Assembly (NCBI RefSeq): GCF_035582795.1
Contig: NC_134367.1
Coordinates: forward strand, 41,043,062 to 41,107,061
DNA: 64,000 nucleotides
Source: Mycteria americana
Taxonomy: Eukaryota; Chordata; Aves; Ciconiiformes; Ciconiidae
Direction of reading: 5' to 3'
The position numbers and the translations under genes were made by a program. Positions 13,264 through 24,323 of the stretch are shown here, in pieces; the stretch's first letter is position 1, and every line of letters starts with the position of its first letter. A model generated the notes under the pieces. It was not told where the DNA came from. It worked only from the letters and a program-made list of their open reading frames with translations, and ran no database searches.

Positions 13264-14520
13264 TTAACCAAATCATGAATTAGGACTCATAGACATATGA
13301 TCAGTAGTCCTCAGAGCACAACTTACAGACTTGCTCTGTGCAAACAGGCAGGACAGGGAATGTAGTGAGCGATGGGTTCAGTTTCCTAGGGCGTACAAAA
13401 GAGTCCTCTGTGCCTACCTTCAGTTTACATTACGAGTTACTCATCCTGCTGTCTGTGAACCACTGCTGGCTCACAAGATATCTGGGTGGTGGTCTAGCAA
13501 ATGTTTGCAAGAAGTTTAAATCCTAATGCACATGCTTCCCCTCCCACTCAACCAAATCCTACATACAAAGTTGCAATCAGTACCATCTACGAATGAGGAA
13601 TGAGCAAGCACTAACCACGGAGAAAGTGATTCATCAGTCTAGCAAATTAAAGTCTAACAAAATAAAATTGAATGCAGATGAAAGAGTGGGAAGAGAAATG
13701 AGAAAAAAAGCAGGCGTAGATATGAACTGATACTTTCATTATTTACCATACTTGCTATGTATCTTTGAGGGTACGGCTACACATATTCTGCAAAATTTAC
13801 TTGAATAAGCCTGAGATTTGTCTGATCGAACGCAGGCAACTGCAATGCCATATAGACACTTGAGCTGACTCTCTAGATTCCCTCAGAATCAAAAGAGAAA
13901 AAAGGCATTTTTAGACCTACTTTTGACAACTATCTCGGGACAAGATGAACTGACCACTCTCCTTGGTTATAAGGGGAACCTAGACAACTAGCTCGGATGT
14001 AGGCACCTACTGCTGCACTTCAGATTCTTACATTTGGCCAGATAAAGCTCACAGCAAGCCCCAAAAGACCAAAACCTCACTTTTTAGCAGCCTGCCTAAA
14101 ATTACTCTATCTATTCCTTACTTCAACCACTACAGCTTTTCTCAGAACATCACTACAGATACTGAGCTTCTGAAAGCAGGTTTAAAAAGGCCAAGGAGGG
14201 TATCAATGCAGGATCTAGAGGCATTCTGCAGACACCAAATGGCACCAGGACATCCATCAGCATGGTATGGCCCCATAGGAACACACCAGCTTGGTCCCAA
14301 AAGAAGTAGAGACACAGCAGCATGCTGCCACATCTGAATTACTAGGTTCAACTGTGAAGCAAGGCTTGTCACCAGAGTCACAGAGATATCCCCGTGCAAC
14401 TGTATTGCTCCTGTACCCAGGACCAGCACAGCTTAGGCACCCCTGCACATGCTTCCCTGCTTGGCGTGGAGCTCACACAATCAATCTGCCCAAGGCCAAA
14501 GACAAGACTCGGTGCTTAGG
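13264..14520. other. Stretch with no recognised feature
   Basis: Contains only short overlapping frames and no known repeat that I can identify. If the minus-strand frame at 13,081-13,263 is an exon, this is part of its last intron. Confidence 0.5.
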
Positions 14521-14670
14521 ATCATAGACTCATAGAATCGTTTAGGTTGGAAAAGACCTTTAAGATCATTGAGTCCAACCGTTGACCTAGTGCTGCCAAG
14601 TCCACCACTAAACCATGTCCCTAAGCGCCACATCTACACATCTTTTAACCACTTCCCTGGGCAGCTAGGC
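14521..14670 (-). mobile_element. CR1 LINE 3' end, minus orientation
   Basis: The plus strand reads atcatagactcatagaatcg, then the typical ggttggaaaagacctttaag block. This is the reverse complement of the 3' end of the avian CR1 LINE (the ATTCTATGATT tail and 'ccaacc' block). It is 5'-truncated, as is usual for CR1, and lacks about 20 bases present in its partner near 14,650. It faces away from the plus-strand CR1 copy at 14,986-15,169. Confidence 0.85.
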
Positions 14671-14985
14671 TGGCACACACCCTAGTTTAACACCTCAGCA
14701 CGCAACCCTCTCACACCCAGCAGTGACTATGTCACCTCTGCTCTCCTCCCCCACCAACACGCTCTCTCCTTCTACCCCAGTATGCAGAGAGAGAAGTAAT
14801 TTCCAACAGCAAGTAGACATTCAAATACAATTTAGGGCAGGGGATCACATCAGGTCCCTGACTGAGCAGTCTGCGGTTGTTTGCAGAGCAGCCACTGGTG
14901 TGAATTCTCATTAACTTTGGTAATATAGCAAGTCCCAGTGATTTCAGAAGCATTTAATCATGTACTTACACGTTGACTGAGCAGG

Positions 14986-15169
14986 GGTTGTGAAGCATTG
15001 GAACAGGCTGCCCAGGAAAGTGGTTGAGTCACCATCCCCAGAGGTGTTTAAAAGACGTGTAGATGTGGTGCTTAAGGACATGGTTTCATGGTGGACTTGG
15101 CAGTGCTAGGTTAACAGTTGGACTCAATGATCTTAAAGGTCTTTTCCAACCTAAACAATTCTATGATTC
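14986..15169 (+). mobile_element. CR1 LINE 3' end, plus orientation
   Basis: This is a 5'-truncated CR1 3' end. It contains 'gaagcattggaacaggctgc', 'gttggactcaatgatct' and the terminal tctatgattc. It belongs to the same subfamily as the minus-strand copy at 14,521-14,670; by eye the two are highly similar over about 120 bases in opposite orientation. No target duplication is expected or seen for CR1. Confidence 0.85.
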
Positions 15170-15429
15170 CAAGAGCACACATGCTTTGCTGATTACAACA
15201 ACTTTTTGACACTAAACACACACACTGCAGAATGATATTGGGATTGTCAAGTACAAGCTTAGAAAGCCCAGCCCTTGATCCCATGATACTTAGAAAAAAC
15301 AAAAAATTAGAGGTGTTTAAGTTAGTGAGCTGTGACAAAATTCACCATGAATGTTCAGAGAACTAGCTGAAGTAATGTTTGAATCATTGATGATCATTTT
15401 CAAGAAATAGCAGCAAGCAAGGAAGGTTC

Positions 15430-16680
15430 AAACCCTAGAAAAGTAAAAATGCAATACTTATTTTTAAAAGAGAGGATAGAGGAGGTAGAGCATTTTATAC
15501 CTGTCAACCTAACTTTTATCCATTGAAACGGAGCAAATTATTAAATAAAGAATTTGTAAATACCTGGAACATGATAATTACTAAAAAACAGTCAAAATGG
15601 GATTGTCATTAAAAGAATCATAACAATTGATGCTAATCTCCTTCCCTGAAAGGATAATTGCTCTAGCAAATAAGTGCAAATAGCAGATATGATGCATCTT
15701 GACAATGACGAGCTTTTGACACTGTCCCACACAGCATTTTCCTAAGTAAGCCACGACAGTGCATTCCAGAGGTAATTAGCAACCTGGTAGGTGAACAACA
15801 TTTGAAAAATTGTTCTCAAAGTGCAGTAATTGATGGTTTTCTGTCCATCTGGAAAGGTTTCTCCAGAGGAGAGCCACAGGACTTTGTCCTGGGGCCAGTT
15901 TTATTCCCCACATCCATTAACAGCCTGGGTGATTGCACACAAGTGCGCTGCCAGTTTGGCGGTGACATCAGGTTGGGGAAAGTGGCAAAGTGCTTTGAAG
16001 GATGGAAATACCACTAAAAAATGGGCCTCAAAAATTGAAGAAGCAGCCTAAAATCAACCAGACAAAATACAAACCAGACAATGCTGTGGAAAGAGAAATC
16101 TAACGAGGGCAGAAAGTTAAATATAGAATAGGAAACGACTGTGTAGGCAGAAAACAATGTGGGAGATCACAAACTAAAGAGTCAACAATGTCATAGATGA
16201 CAGAAAGAGTAATTATTCCACTTAACTCAGCTCTGGCAAAGTCCCAGCAAGCGTAGTACTGGGTTCAGCATTGGTCACTGTACTCCAAGAAAGATAATGG
16301 CAATCCACCAGGGGGGACATACGACAGCAAGGAGAGTTTAGGAAATACCAACTGTGAGGAAAGCTGAAGGAATGGGGTTTACATGGCTTAGAAATAGAGC
16401 AGTAAATTGAGAAATGAAGAGATCAAGGTGGAACTTTATAGCAGCGCTCCAAAATGTAGGAAGCTGCCATAAAAGATTTGGTGGCCATTGTTCCACCGTG
16501 ACAACTAGAGGAAGGACAAAGATCAGACGAATTTGTAGCAGAGATTTAAGTCGGGTATTATGAATCCATTCAGTTAGGATTGCGAAGCATTGAAGCAGGC
16601 TATTTCAGAGGCTGTGAAATATTCCCTCCAGAAGTCCTGATCCTAATTCTTTTGAAATAGCACATAGCAACTTCGTGTGA
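15430..16680 (+). mobile_element. Old CR1-family LINE relic (reverse transcriptase and 3' part)
   Basis: The order of fragments matches CR1 ORF2. First comes a segment like 'acctgtcagcctaac' ... 'gagcaaattattaa' (15,500-15,545). Next is a 'gcttttgacactgtcccaca' segment (15,711-15,730), the remnant of the AFDTVPH reverse-transcriptase motif. Then comes a frame reading VLGPVLFPTSINSLGD (about 15,886-15,933), equivalent to the VLGPVLFNIFINDL block. The 3' flank 'gaagcattgaagcaggct' near 16,585 matches CR1 3' sequence. Stops and shifts break the frame throughout, so it is inactive. The divergence suggests an old insertion. Edges are approximate. Confidence 0.75.
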
Positions 16681-16689
16681 TTAATAAAA

Positions 16690-19050
16690 ATACTAAAGGT
16701 GTCGTGGTCATTGGTGAGTTTGAAAGGTCTGTTTGGTCTCTGTAAGCCAAAAGTTACTCAACTCCTAATAACTCTGCATCGTTGCAACTCTACATCACAA
16801 TAATTCAATGTTTCTGTAAGCATGGGCTTGAACGGCAACAGGATCAGACCTACATTTTTCCTTACACAATGGTGCCTAAGTAATGGAATGTGTGTCTCAG
16901 ATCTTTTAATGTAACATAATTTAATGCAGTTTTTGTATTTGAATAGTATGCATAAATCACTGCAAAAGAACTGCTATCTCACTGTAAGAAGAGAGCTACT
17001 AAACTGTGTGTCCTAGACAAAGGAAATATTTTTCAAGTGGTTTGCCTGAGGGGGGATTTAACAGGGGAAGTTAATGCATTCCAGCAAGAATCTCCATCAC
17101 TATAATACCAGTGGATTAATTGTAAGTAAAGCTAAAGCTGTGAGTGAGGAAAATTTGCGGCACAAGGAATGTTGATGAAAAGTGTGGGGTGGCTGTTGAA
17201 GATAAATACATAATTTGAAATGAATGTTATTTAAAAATGGTTATATTTTTTCAGCATTTTGTTATTCCCATGACTAACACTCAGCTATAAGAATGAGGTT
17301 TTCATTTTATTCCAAGAAATCATTTTTCAATCAAGAATTCATTACATTTCCATCTTTTCATTTTCACTGCAGAGGTTTCTTTCTCTCTGCAATGATTCTA
17401 TCATCTGATTGCAATCAATATTGCTGTAACAGGCAGTACATGTAGTTCATCATCAGTCAGAGAATGGTAAGGGATTACAGAGCATTTATACTACCCATGC
17501 TTAAAATCCATCCCTCTATCTCCTCCTCCTGCCCTTTGCAGGCTGTACCTTTTTTTCTTTCTCTTGACACTGTATTACACATTATTGGGATCTGTAGTAC
17601 ACCAAAGGTTTTGAGTATTAATTTGCTGAAAAATTCAATGAAATATTCTTTTTAAAAATAAATATGTTGCTGTAAAACGTACTCTTGAGAAACATTTTTA
17701 TGCTTTACCACAGCAAAGAGCTGTGTGCTACTACCGCGTAATAAACTGATTATAAAATAACTAAATCACAAAGAGCCAGGAATGCAGAATGCAGATCAAC
17801 AGGAAAAACAAAATCTTCTTTTAATTGACCTCACACCTACCAGCAAATTCTTCCTTTACCTCTTAGCAGGATATTCACAGTTGTTATTTAAAATAAACTC
17901 TCTCCCCACCCTCCCCGAGTTGTTCACAAGAACTGCCCTATCCTGATTCCCAATCCTTTTTTTCTGTGCTCATGGAAAAGGTCCAGTTCTTGGACACAAA
18001 ATTAAAAATAAAAAAAGTGTTTCTGTGGAATCCTCCTAATTTAAATGCCTATCTTGTCAAATCGGGAAAGGAATGAAGAAAAGAGTGCAATGATGGGAAA
18101 ACATATCCATCTCCAGGACACCCTTTCTTTATTTTAATAATTTTTTAAAAGTACAGCTAGAACTCTGTTAGATTCTCTCAGTGAGAATAAAACTATTGAA
18201 GATTCAGGCAGTGTGCACTGGGAAGTGAACAAAGGAAAATGACAGAAGAGACAACTGGAAAGGTAGAAAGGCACCATTAATTACAGGTAATAGTATTGTG
18301 GTTTGTATTAAATTATGTAAAATGAGAACATAACCACTCCCTTGCTTTTAAGATAGCTCTGAAACTATTTTGTAAGATTCCCTTTCGAGAAAACAGCTCA
18401 AGCCATGACCCAGGCTGTATTTTCAAATGTGCTGTCCTCCCTCATCATTAATTTACTCCCTCTGGAACAGAAAGATTCTCCATGAAATCTGAAAATGGAT
18501 GTTGCAAAAACTTTCTCCTTTCCTCCTCCCAGCTCATGCAGAAGACAACCTACAGACTACATTCTGCACGGTTGTTTTTTTTTCTTGCTCACAGACATTT
18601 AGACCACTTTGATTACTGAGTAATATATAGACCTATATCAGTGATTTTGAACATGGGTGAAAATGGCCCCAGCCTTGACAGAAGCCAGCAGTATCATTAA
18701 GAAAGATGTGACTACATGAGATTAATTTTATTCCCCCTTTTGGAGTTCATGTTTCATTTGCAATCAGTTTTCATGATCAGATCCCCTTGCACAAATCTAC
18801 CATTTTACGGTTTTCATGAAGTTTCTTTTGTAATGTTGTGGAGGAACACATAAGTGCCTTAGAAATAGCACTATTTATTGTCTAATATGATAGCTATGTC
18901 TGTTTCAACACATTCAGTAATCAGTTAACACCAGTTTTTCTTCACACAGTATCATCCTTTAGCTTGAAAAGCTTTTGTCCTAACTGATGCTTACTTTTAG
19001 TGTTTCTAGACTGAAATTATACTTCTTTTCACCTTTTGTTTCACTAAGCT
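16690..19050. other. AT-rich stretch with no recognised feature
   Basis: No open frame of note and no repeat that I recognise. Short homopolymers of A and T are scattered through it. Confidence 0.5.
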
Positions 19051-19059
19051 AAATGAAGC

Positions 19060-19560
19060 ATCTTTATTCTCCTCTCATCAAACACATTCTCCATTTTACT
19101 GATCATCCTTTGAGTCCTTCTCTGTACCTCCTGCAGTGCAATCTCATCTTTTCTGAATAACAGTGACCAGAATCACAGAAATTGTTTCAGATGAGATGAG
19201 ACCAATGTTTTTATCTCAGCATCTAATGGAAATAGCTGACCTGGCATGTCGTGCGATTTTAGTAACTTTTTTTGCAGCTGGATCATATCTATCTTGGTCA
19301 TCATCAACTAATACAATGAGCACTTTGTACCCACTGTCACTTCCAATTAATGAGGTTCCCCCCCCAGCAGAAAGTACTGCTATCGGTCTCCTTGCATGTT
19401 GTGTTATTAAAATTAATCCATTCTATTATTTAGGTTCTCAAGGTCATCTAGTCTTGATCCTTCTCATATTGAAAGCATCTCACTATTTTGTGTCATCAGC
19501 ACATTTCATTATTACAGCTTATGTTTTTGTACCTACATCATTAATGGAAATTTCTGGCTG
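19060..19560 (-). mobile_element. Old CR1-family LINE relic, minus strand
   Basis: Read on the minus strand, 'cattaatgatgtaggtac' followed by 'aaatgtgctgatgacac' (about 19,490-19,545) corresponds to the FINDLGTK ... KFADD reverse-transcriptase blocks. Further left, the plus-strand pieces 'ctcaaggtcatctagt', 'tttttttgcagctggatca' and 'cagatgagatgagacc' follow the known antisense order of CR1 ORF2. The copy is heavily decayed with multiple stops. Homology fades to the right of 19,560, so the element is truncated or interrupted there. Confidence 0.65.
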
Positions 19561-21128
19561 AATAAAGATCTTCTGATGTTTCAGATGGGTATGTGATAGG
19601 TTTTTTGCTTTCATCTCAAATGTGGAAACATTCGTTTTCATATCTTCTTTCTCATTAGCCCCTGCTTTAATTTCCTTTGTAAGGAAACTCAGCCGGACTT
19701 CTGAGAATTCTCACTTTATTCTTACCCTCCTTAATATTTTGCAAGCAATCATTTTGTTCCATTCCTTTCAAGCTTTTGATTGTCCCAATAACCCTTTTGA
19801 AGTGGCTATTTATCCAGCTGGGACTGACTGTCCCTCTTGTTTGAGATATGAATTCCAGATACTTTTTTGCAGAGAGACTTGACAGATGCCAAGCCTTCTC
19901 CACATGCAAGTCCTCGACCACCTAGATGCAGTTGTCATCACCAACTAATTCCCTTAATTTCTCCAGGTTTGACTTTTGAAATTAAGAACCTTAGTCACCA
20001 ACCTACTTTTGCTCCAAGTAGTGTTTTTCCTAATAATCTTACAAAAACTATTTCTCTCCAGACTTGAACCCAAACATCTCTAGCACGTCTTCATGTTCTC
20101 TAACAGAAGCTCTTTGCCGCATTTCCCCAACACTGACTCAAACAAGTTCCACTTTATCTTTCCTATCGCTGTTTCTTTCTTTAATATCTATCACACTGCA
20201 AGTTCTAATCCTCTATCAATCCCCTGTGCCTCCCAAACACCGTAAGTGTTTTAATATTTGTGTGTTCCTGTCCTAATTTCTATTCTGTCATATCTCCCGT
20301 TATCCCTAAAAGACCTAGTTTTGTTGCCAGGGCTCTAATGACACACAAACATCACAGTTGTTTCTTGCTAACATGACATTCTCCCTGGAAGAGTTAATAG
20401 TCCTCCTCCCAACTATCAGCTACATACAGTCTAAGAAACACTCTCATCACTATTCCAACTCATCACTATTCCAACCCTCTCTCCTTGCTGTCCGTCATCC
20501 TAACCTCTGGTACTCCTCTTGCTATTCACTTAATTTTCCTCTTCCAGCATCTTAAAACCAGTGGTGGGACATCACATAAATGGTTTATTTTTTTAAAGCT
20601 ATTTCAAACAACTGATAGGTAAGTAACCCACATATAGGGGAGCTTAGATCATGAAGACTCCTTTTTCTCTTATGTGTTTCTAGCCAGGCCCAGCATCCCA
20701 CAACATACAACCAGAGTATCTGAAGAGCCATAGGATATGCCTCCTCTTAATGACAGGTTTATTTGAGACATGAGAATCAAAGTGTGGAGCTAGGAAAACA
20801 CCACACTGTGGAAATACTGAGTCAGTCAAGGAAGTGGCAAGAGTACGAGAGCAGGGAAGAGTGTATCTGAATCCCAAAGGAATTTTTGGTAATGAGGAAT
20901 CTTTACTGCCACAAGCCCTTATCTTAAATCTTTATTTCTAGCACACCCTAGTTATTACTGTTAATTCTTCTTAACAAGAGATCCCATCGTTGTACTGGTG
21001 TAAAACTCGGGTCCTTCCCCTTCCAGTCTTCCATCCTTTTTCTGTTCTTTCTCACAATCTCCACCCTCTTTTTGTTCCATGGACTGTTTTGGTTGAGTTC
21101 CACCCCTCCATGGGATTCATTGTCCTTC
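19561..21128. other. Stretch with no recognised gene
   Basis: Holds an 84-codon minus frame (19,667-19,921) containing SPSWINSHFKRVIGTIKSLK, which is protein-like but unidentified. It could be more of a decayed mobile element next to the CR1 relic. The remainder is pyrimidine-rich on the plus strand. Confidence 0.4.
20443..20474 (+). repeat. Perfect 2 x 16-bp tandem repeat
   Basis: ctcatcactattccaa occurs twice in immediate succession, a recent local duplication without evident function. Confidence 0.9.
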
Positions 21129-21133
21129 CCCAT

Positions 21134-21482
21134 TGTCCTGGTTTCAGCTGAGATAGAGTTAATTCTCTTTATAGTAGCTAGTATGTAGCTACTATATAGT
21201 AGCTAGTGATGACGTTTGTCTTCCCAAGTAACCATTACGTGTAATGGAGCCCTGCTTTCCTGGAGATGGCTGAACACCCGCCTGCCCATGGGAAGTCGTG
21301 AATGAATTCCTTGTTTTGCTTTGCTTGCGTGCGCGGCTTTTGCTTTACTTATTAAACTGTCTTTATCTCAACCCACGAGTTTTCTCACTTTTACTCTTCT
21401 GATTCTCTCCCCCATCCCACTGGGGGGGAGTGAGCGAGCGGCTGTGTGGTGCTTAGTTGCCAGCTGGTGTTAAACCACGACA
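21134..21482 (+). mobile_element. Solo LTR, copy 2, internally deleted, perfect 5-bp target duplication
   Basis: The copy begins TGTCCTGGTTTCAGCTGAGA and ends TTAAACCACGACA. It is flanked on both sides by CCCAT (21,129-21,133 and 21,483-21,487), a perfect 5-base target site duplication. At 349 bases it lacks roughly 270 bases that copy 1 has after its first ~50 bases; that gap is bridged by short agtagct repeats. From the 'cttcccaagtaac' segment onward the two copies align closely. An ATTAAA polyadenylation-type signal is at 21,351-21,356. No viral genes are present. Confidence 0.85.
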
Positions 21483-21487
21483 CCCAT

Positions 21488-23749
21488 ACATACATCTTCC
21501 TCATCTGCTTCTTTCTGCTCTGTTTTTTCCAGTACAGCAAATGCCTTCCTTGACTATATTTCCCCCGCAATAGTAAGCCTCCTCTCTCTTATATTCACAT
21601 TCTTTCACTGTCACATAGTCTGCCCCTCAAGAGAAAATAGGTATCTGAAAAGATTGTCTTCTCCGCACAATCTCTTTCTCTCCTGTCACCATCAGGCACC
21701 AGCTCTTCTCTTCCATGACCTCTGTGTACCACAGTGTAGTTTCTGTCAGGATTCAAAGACAGGACAAATACCACAGCTTTGTATCTGGTCATGCCCAGCA
21801 TTTTTTTCCTCTTCCTCAGGCCACCGCCATGCTTGCCTCAGTAGCTGTCATCATATTCTCACTGTTGTTATACAAGAAAAAAAGAACTCCTCCCTTATTC
21901 ACTGCTGTTTGTGGTCATTCCTTCTACTTACTAATTCTTTCCTTGGTCTCTTAGGTGTAAGCTTAGCAATTAACTGCCTGTGAATCGTGATTAAAGACAG
22001 GAATCCTCCCTTGCACAAGGCCCCTGGAGGCCTAAGTGCAAGTCCTCTTCAGGGTAGGACAGCTTAAGGACAGGCTCCTTTCCGCTTGACCCTGATGAGA
22101 ACAAAACAAACAACCCTTACTCCAGCATCTCGAAGTGCTACCCTTTTGCATGAGGAAGAAACTCATGCTCCATGTTTCTCCTTCCTTCCTGGCCTGGGCT
22201 CAATTCAGAAAACCCTCTGGGCAAGGAGGAAACAAGACAGAAAGCTAAGACAAGGACAGACTATGAATATGAATTTGGCTATTGTGGTTTACCCTCAAGT
22301 GAAAATAATTACAAATAGCACCATATAGGACTGAAAGAGTTATCCAGAGGAGAAGTTATTTGAGCTCCTGCAGATAAATTAAGTGATTGAGAAAGAATAA
22401 ATAGGTCTTTGTGCCATTGTTTCTGCTATTTGCATCACTCATTAGTACTGGTGTTACAGGCAGTTTGGCGGTGAGGAATACATGAAAACCAGTCAGATTT
22501 TTCTGGTACTACATTAAGCCTTAAGTGGGAAAGCCGAAAGTTTTCTCTTCTGCTTGGAACAGAATGGGTTTCATGTACAGTAAAAATCAGAAATGTAGCT
22601 TACAATGGCAAACAAGATATTTACTTGGTTACTTGTATGGGAAACTAGAAACATACCACTTTGGGTTTACTGCTATGACCCAATGCAGTCATTTTTGGAC
22701 CAGATCCCCAGGCCCCTCTCCAAAACATTGCATATTCAATACTATGGCTGCGAATGTCTACACTTGCAGACTAACGTTTCTGCAATCTTGGAGGAACCTC
22801 TTTTCTTTCCAGCTCTGATTTAGTGTTCATTCCATCATATACCTCAGCTTTCAACTGTATGCAAGTAGTAGGTAGCGCCAGTTTTCCTTCATGACAAAAA
22901 AAAAAAGAGAACATAATCATCAAATCAGTCCAATGGTCATACGAGATAAGTTAGTGGGTGTAGGATATTGTATTAAACCTGGGTCTGAGCAAGACTGACT
23001 GACATACTGAAGAATCTGCAGCTACAGTCTCTTCCAGCCAAAAGCGTTACACCTGATTTAAGCTACTGCAAAATACCAGTGTTCCTCATTTTCCAGATGA
23101 TGTGAAATTCCCAGCCTAACACAGCGCACCTTCTCTCACTGCTGGCTGACTAAGAGAAATGATCCAGTCCCAACAGACAGTGCTTTTGCTGCAGTAACAC
23201 ATTCCCTCCTCACTTCCTCGATGAACACTGGCAACGCGAAGGGTGTGAAGCCGTCAACCTGTGTCAACCTATACAGCCTAGAAGACTGCAAAACATGAAT
23301 CCATGCCAATTCAGTGCTCAGCAGGTCCATGTTTTCCTCCTCATCAGATTCAACGCTTGAGGCCAATCTCCAGTATTTCCAATACCTGTGACAGGTGAGT
23401 GTCCTCAGCTTCTCAAGCAGATGCAAGGGAGGTCTATGCCACCACTGGAGCTTTCCACTGTTCTGAGGACATCACCAGTGTGCAAGAGGGAGCTCGGCCC
23501 AGCACCAGGACCCCGTGGGCAACAAAGCCCTCCAGAACCTCCAGCTCTCAATTGCTTCATTTGAAGAGCAAAGCCATACTTCTCACTCCCAATTATAATA
23601 AAAGCAGGACAATCCAGGTATGAAGAAGACAACGCAGTGGCACCCTTGAGGCTCACACACCCCGTTACTTCCTGCAAGGGAAGAAGGAAGAGGGAACAGC
23701 ATGCAACAAAACCCCAGAGTTGTTGACCATGGCTGACCCAGCAGCGGTT
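21488..23749. other. Stretch between LTR copy 2 and the CpG island
   Basis: No recognised gene. A 96-codon minus frame at 23,136-23,426 begins after a plausible acceptor (cctgtcacag) and contains SVESDEEENMDLLSTELAWI. It could belong to a divergent transcript from the CpG island, but I cannot identify it. Confidence 0.4.
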
Positions 23750-23990
23750 GGTACCACGCAGTGCTCTCAGGCAGAAGCGGCGAGGAAATAACCCATTGAG
23801 GCCCCTGGGGAGAGCCGCAGCCTCGCTCCACGCAACGACGGCCGGCGAGGGGGGTGCAGCTCTGGGACAACCAGGCCACGCGTAAACTGTCGCCACCTTT
23901 GGAGCTCGAGGGCGAGCGGCGAGGCCCGCCCCAGCGAGGCCCTTCCGCGGCAGCCCCGGGAGGCAGGGCCGCCCCGCAAGCCCAGGCCAC

Positions 23991-24014
23991 CGCCATTTGC
24001 CGCCATTTGCCGCC
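23991..24014. promoter_or_regulatory. Tandem CCGCCATTTG units (YY1-like)
   Basis: The unit CGCCATTTGC is repeated twice in direct succession and followed by a third partial copy, CGCCAAAAC. CCGCCATTT is close to the YY1 core on this strand. A facing element, AAGATGGCGG, overlaps the ZNF292 start codon at 24,321-24,330. YY1 sites near start codons are common in CpG-island promoters. Binding is inferred, not shown. Confidence 0.5.
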
Positions 24015-24047
24015 AAAACCCGTCGGCGGGAGGGCGGGGAGGGCCGT

Positions 24048-24243
24048 CACGTGGCCGCGCGGCCGCCGGGCGCGTGGCATCGCGTCACGTGACGCGCGGA
24101 GGCGCGCCCCCTTCTCGCTCTCGCCCCTCCCCGGCCCAGTCCTGCGCCGCGGGGGACGGAGAGCGCGCGCGCGCGCGCGCGCTCTCCCCCGTCTTCTCCC
24201 GCACGTGACCCCTCCCCGGAACGTGGCATTGTGTAATCACGTG
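24048..24243. promoter_or_regulatory. Cluster of four CACGTG E-boxes
   Basis: The palindromic E-box CACGTG occurs at 24,048-24,053, 24,086-24,091, 24,202-24,207 and 24,238-24,243, all within 280 bases upstream of the ZNF292 start codon. The second is the extended palindrome TCACGTGA, the form favoured by MITF/TFE and USF-type bHLH-Zip factors; the others carry TCACGTG or CACGTGA on one side. The centres are spaced 38, 116 and 36 bases. That the sites are there is direct observation; which factor binds is inference. Confidence 0.8.
24158..24187. repeat. 30-bp perfect palindrome with (GC)10 core
   Basis: GGAGA, then 20 bases of strictly alternating G and C (24,163-24,182), then TCTCC form a perfect inverted repeat with no spacer. 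Alternating GC of this length is a classical Z-DNA-forming sequence and can also extrude as a cruciform. It lies about 140 bases upstream of the ZNF292 start codon, between E-boxes two and three. Confidence 0.9.
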
Positions 24244-24323
24244 ACCTGGAAACGGAGCGGGGGGGGCCGGGAGGCCGAGGCAGGGAGGGGGGGGCTGCGT
24301 ACGCGACGGAGCGGGGTGCGAAG

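Noticed and set aside
1..23750. Glycoprotein hormone alpha gene (CGA) expected upstream by mammalian gene order
   Set aside because: No cysteine-rich exon with the cystine-knot spacing was found on either strand, so it is outside the window or elsewhere.
23405..24016. 203-codon minus-strand frame in the CpG island
   Set aside because: Long open frames are expected in GC-rich DNA. The peptide is Ala/Gly/Pro/Arg-rich with no recognisable domain.
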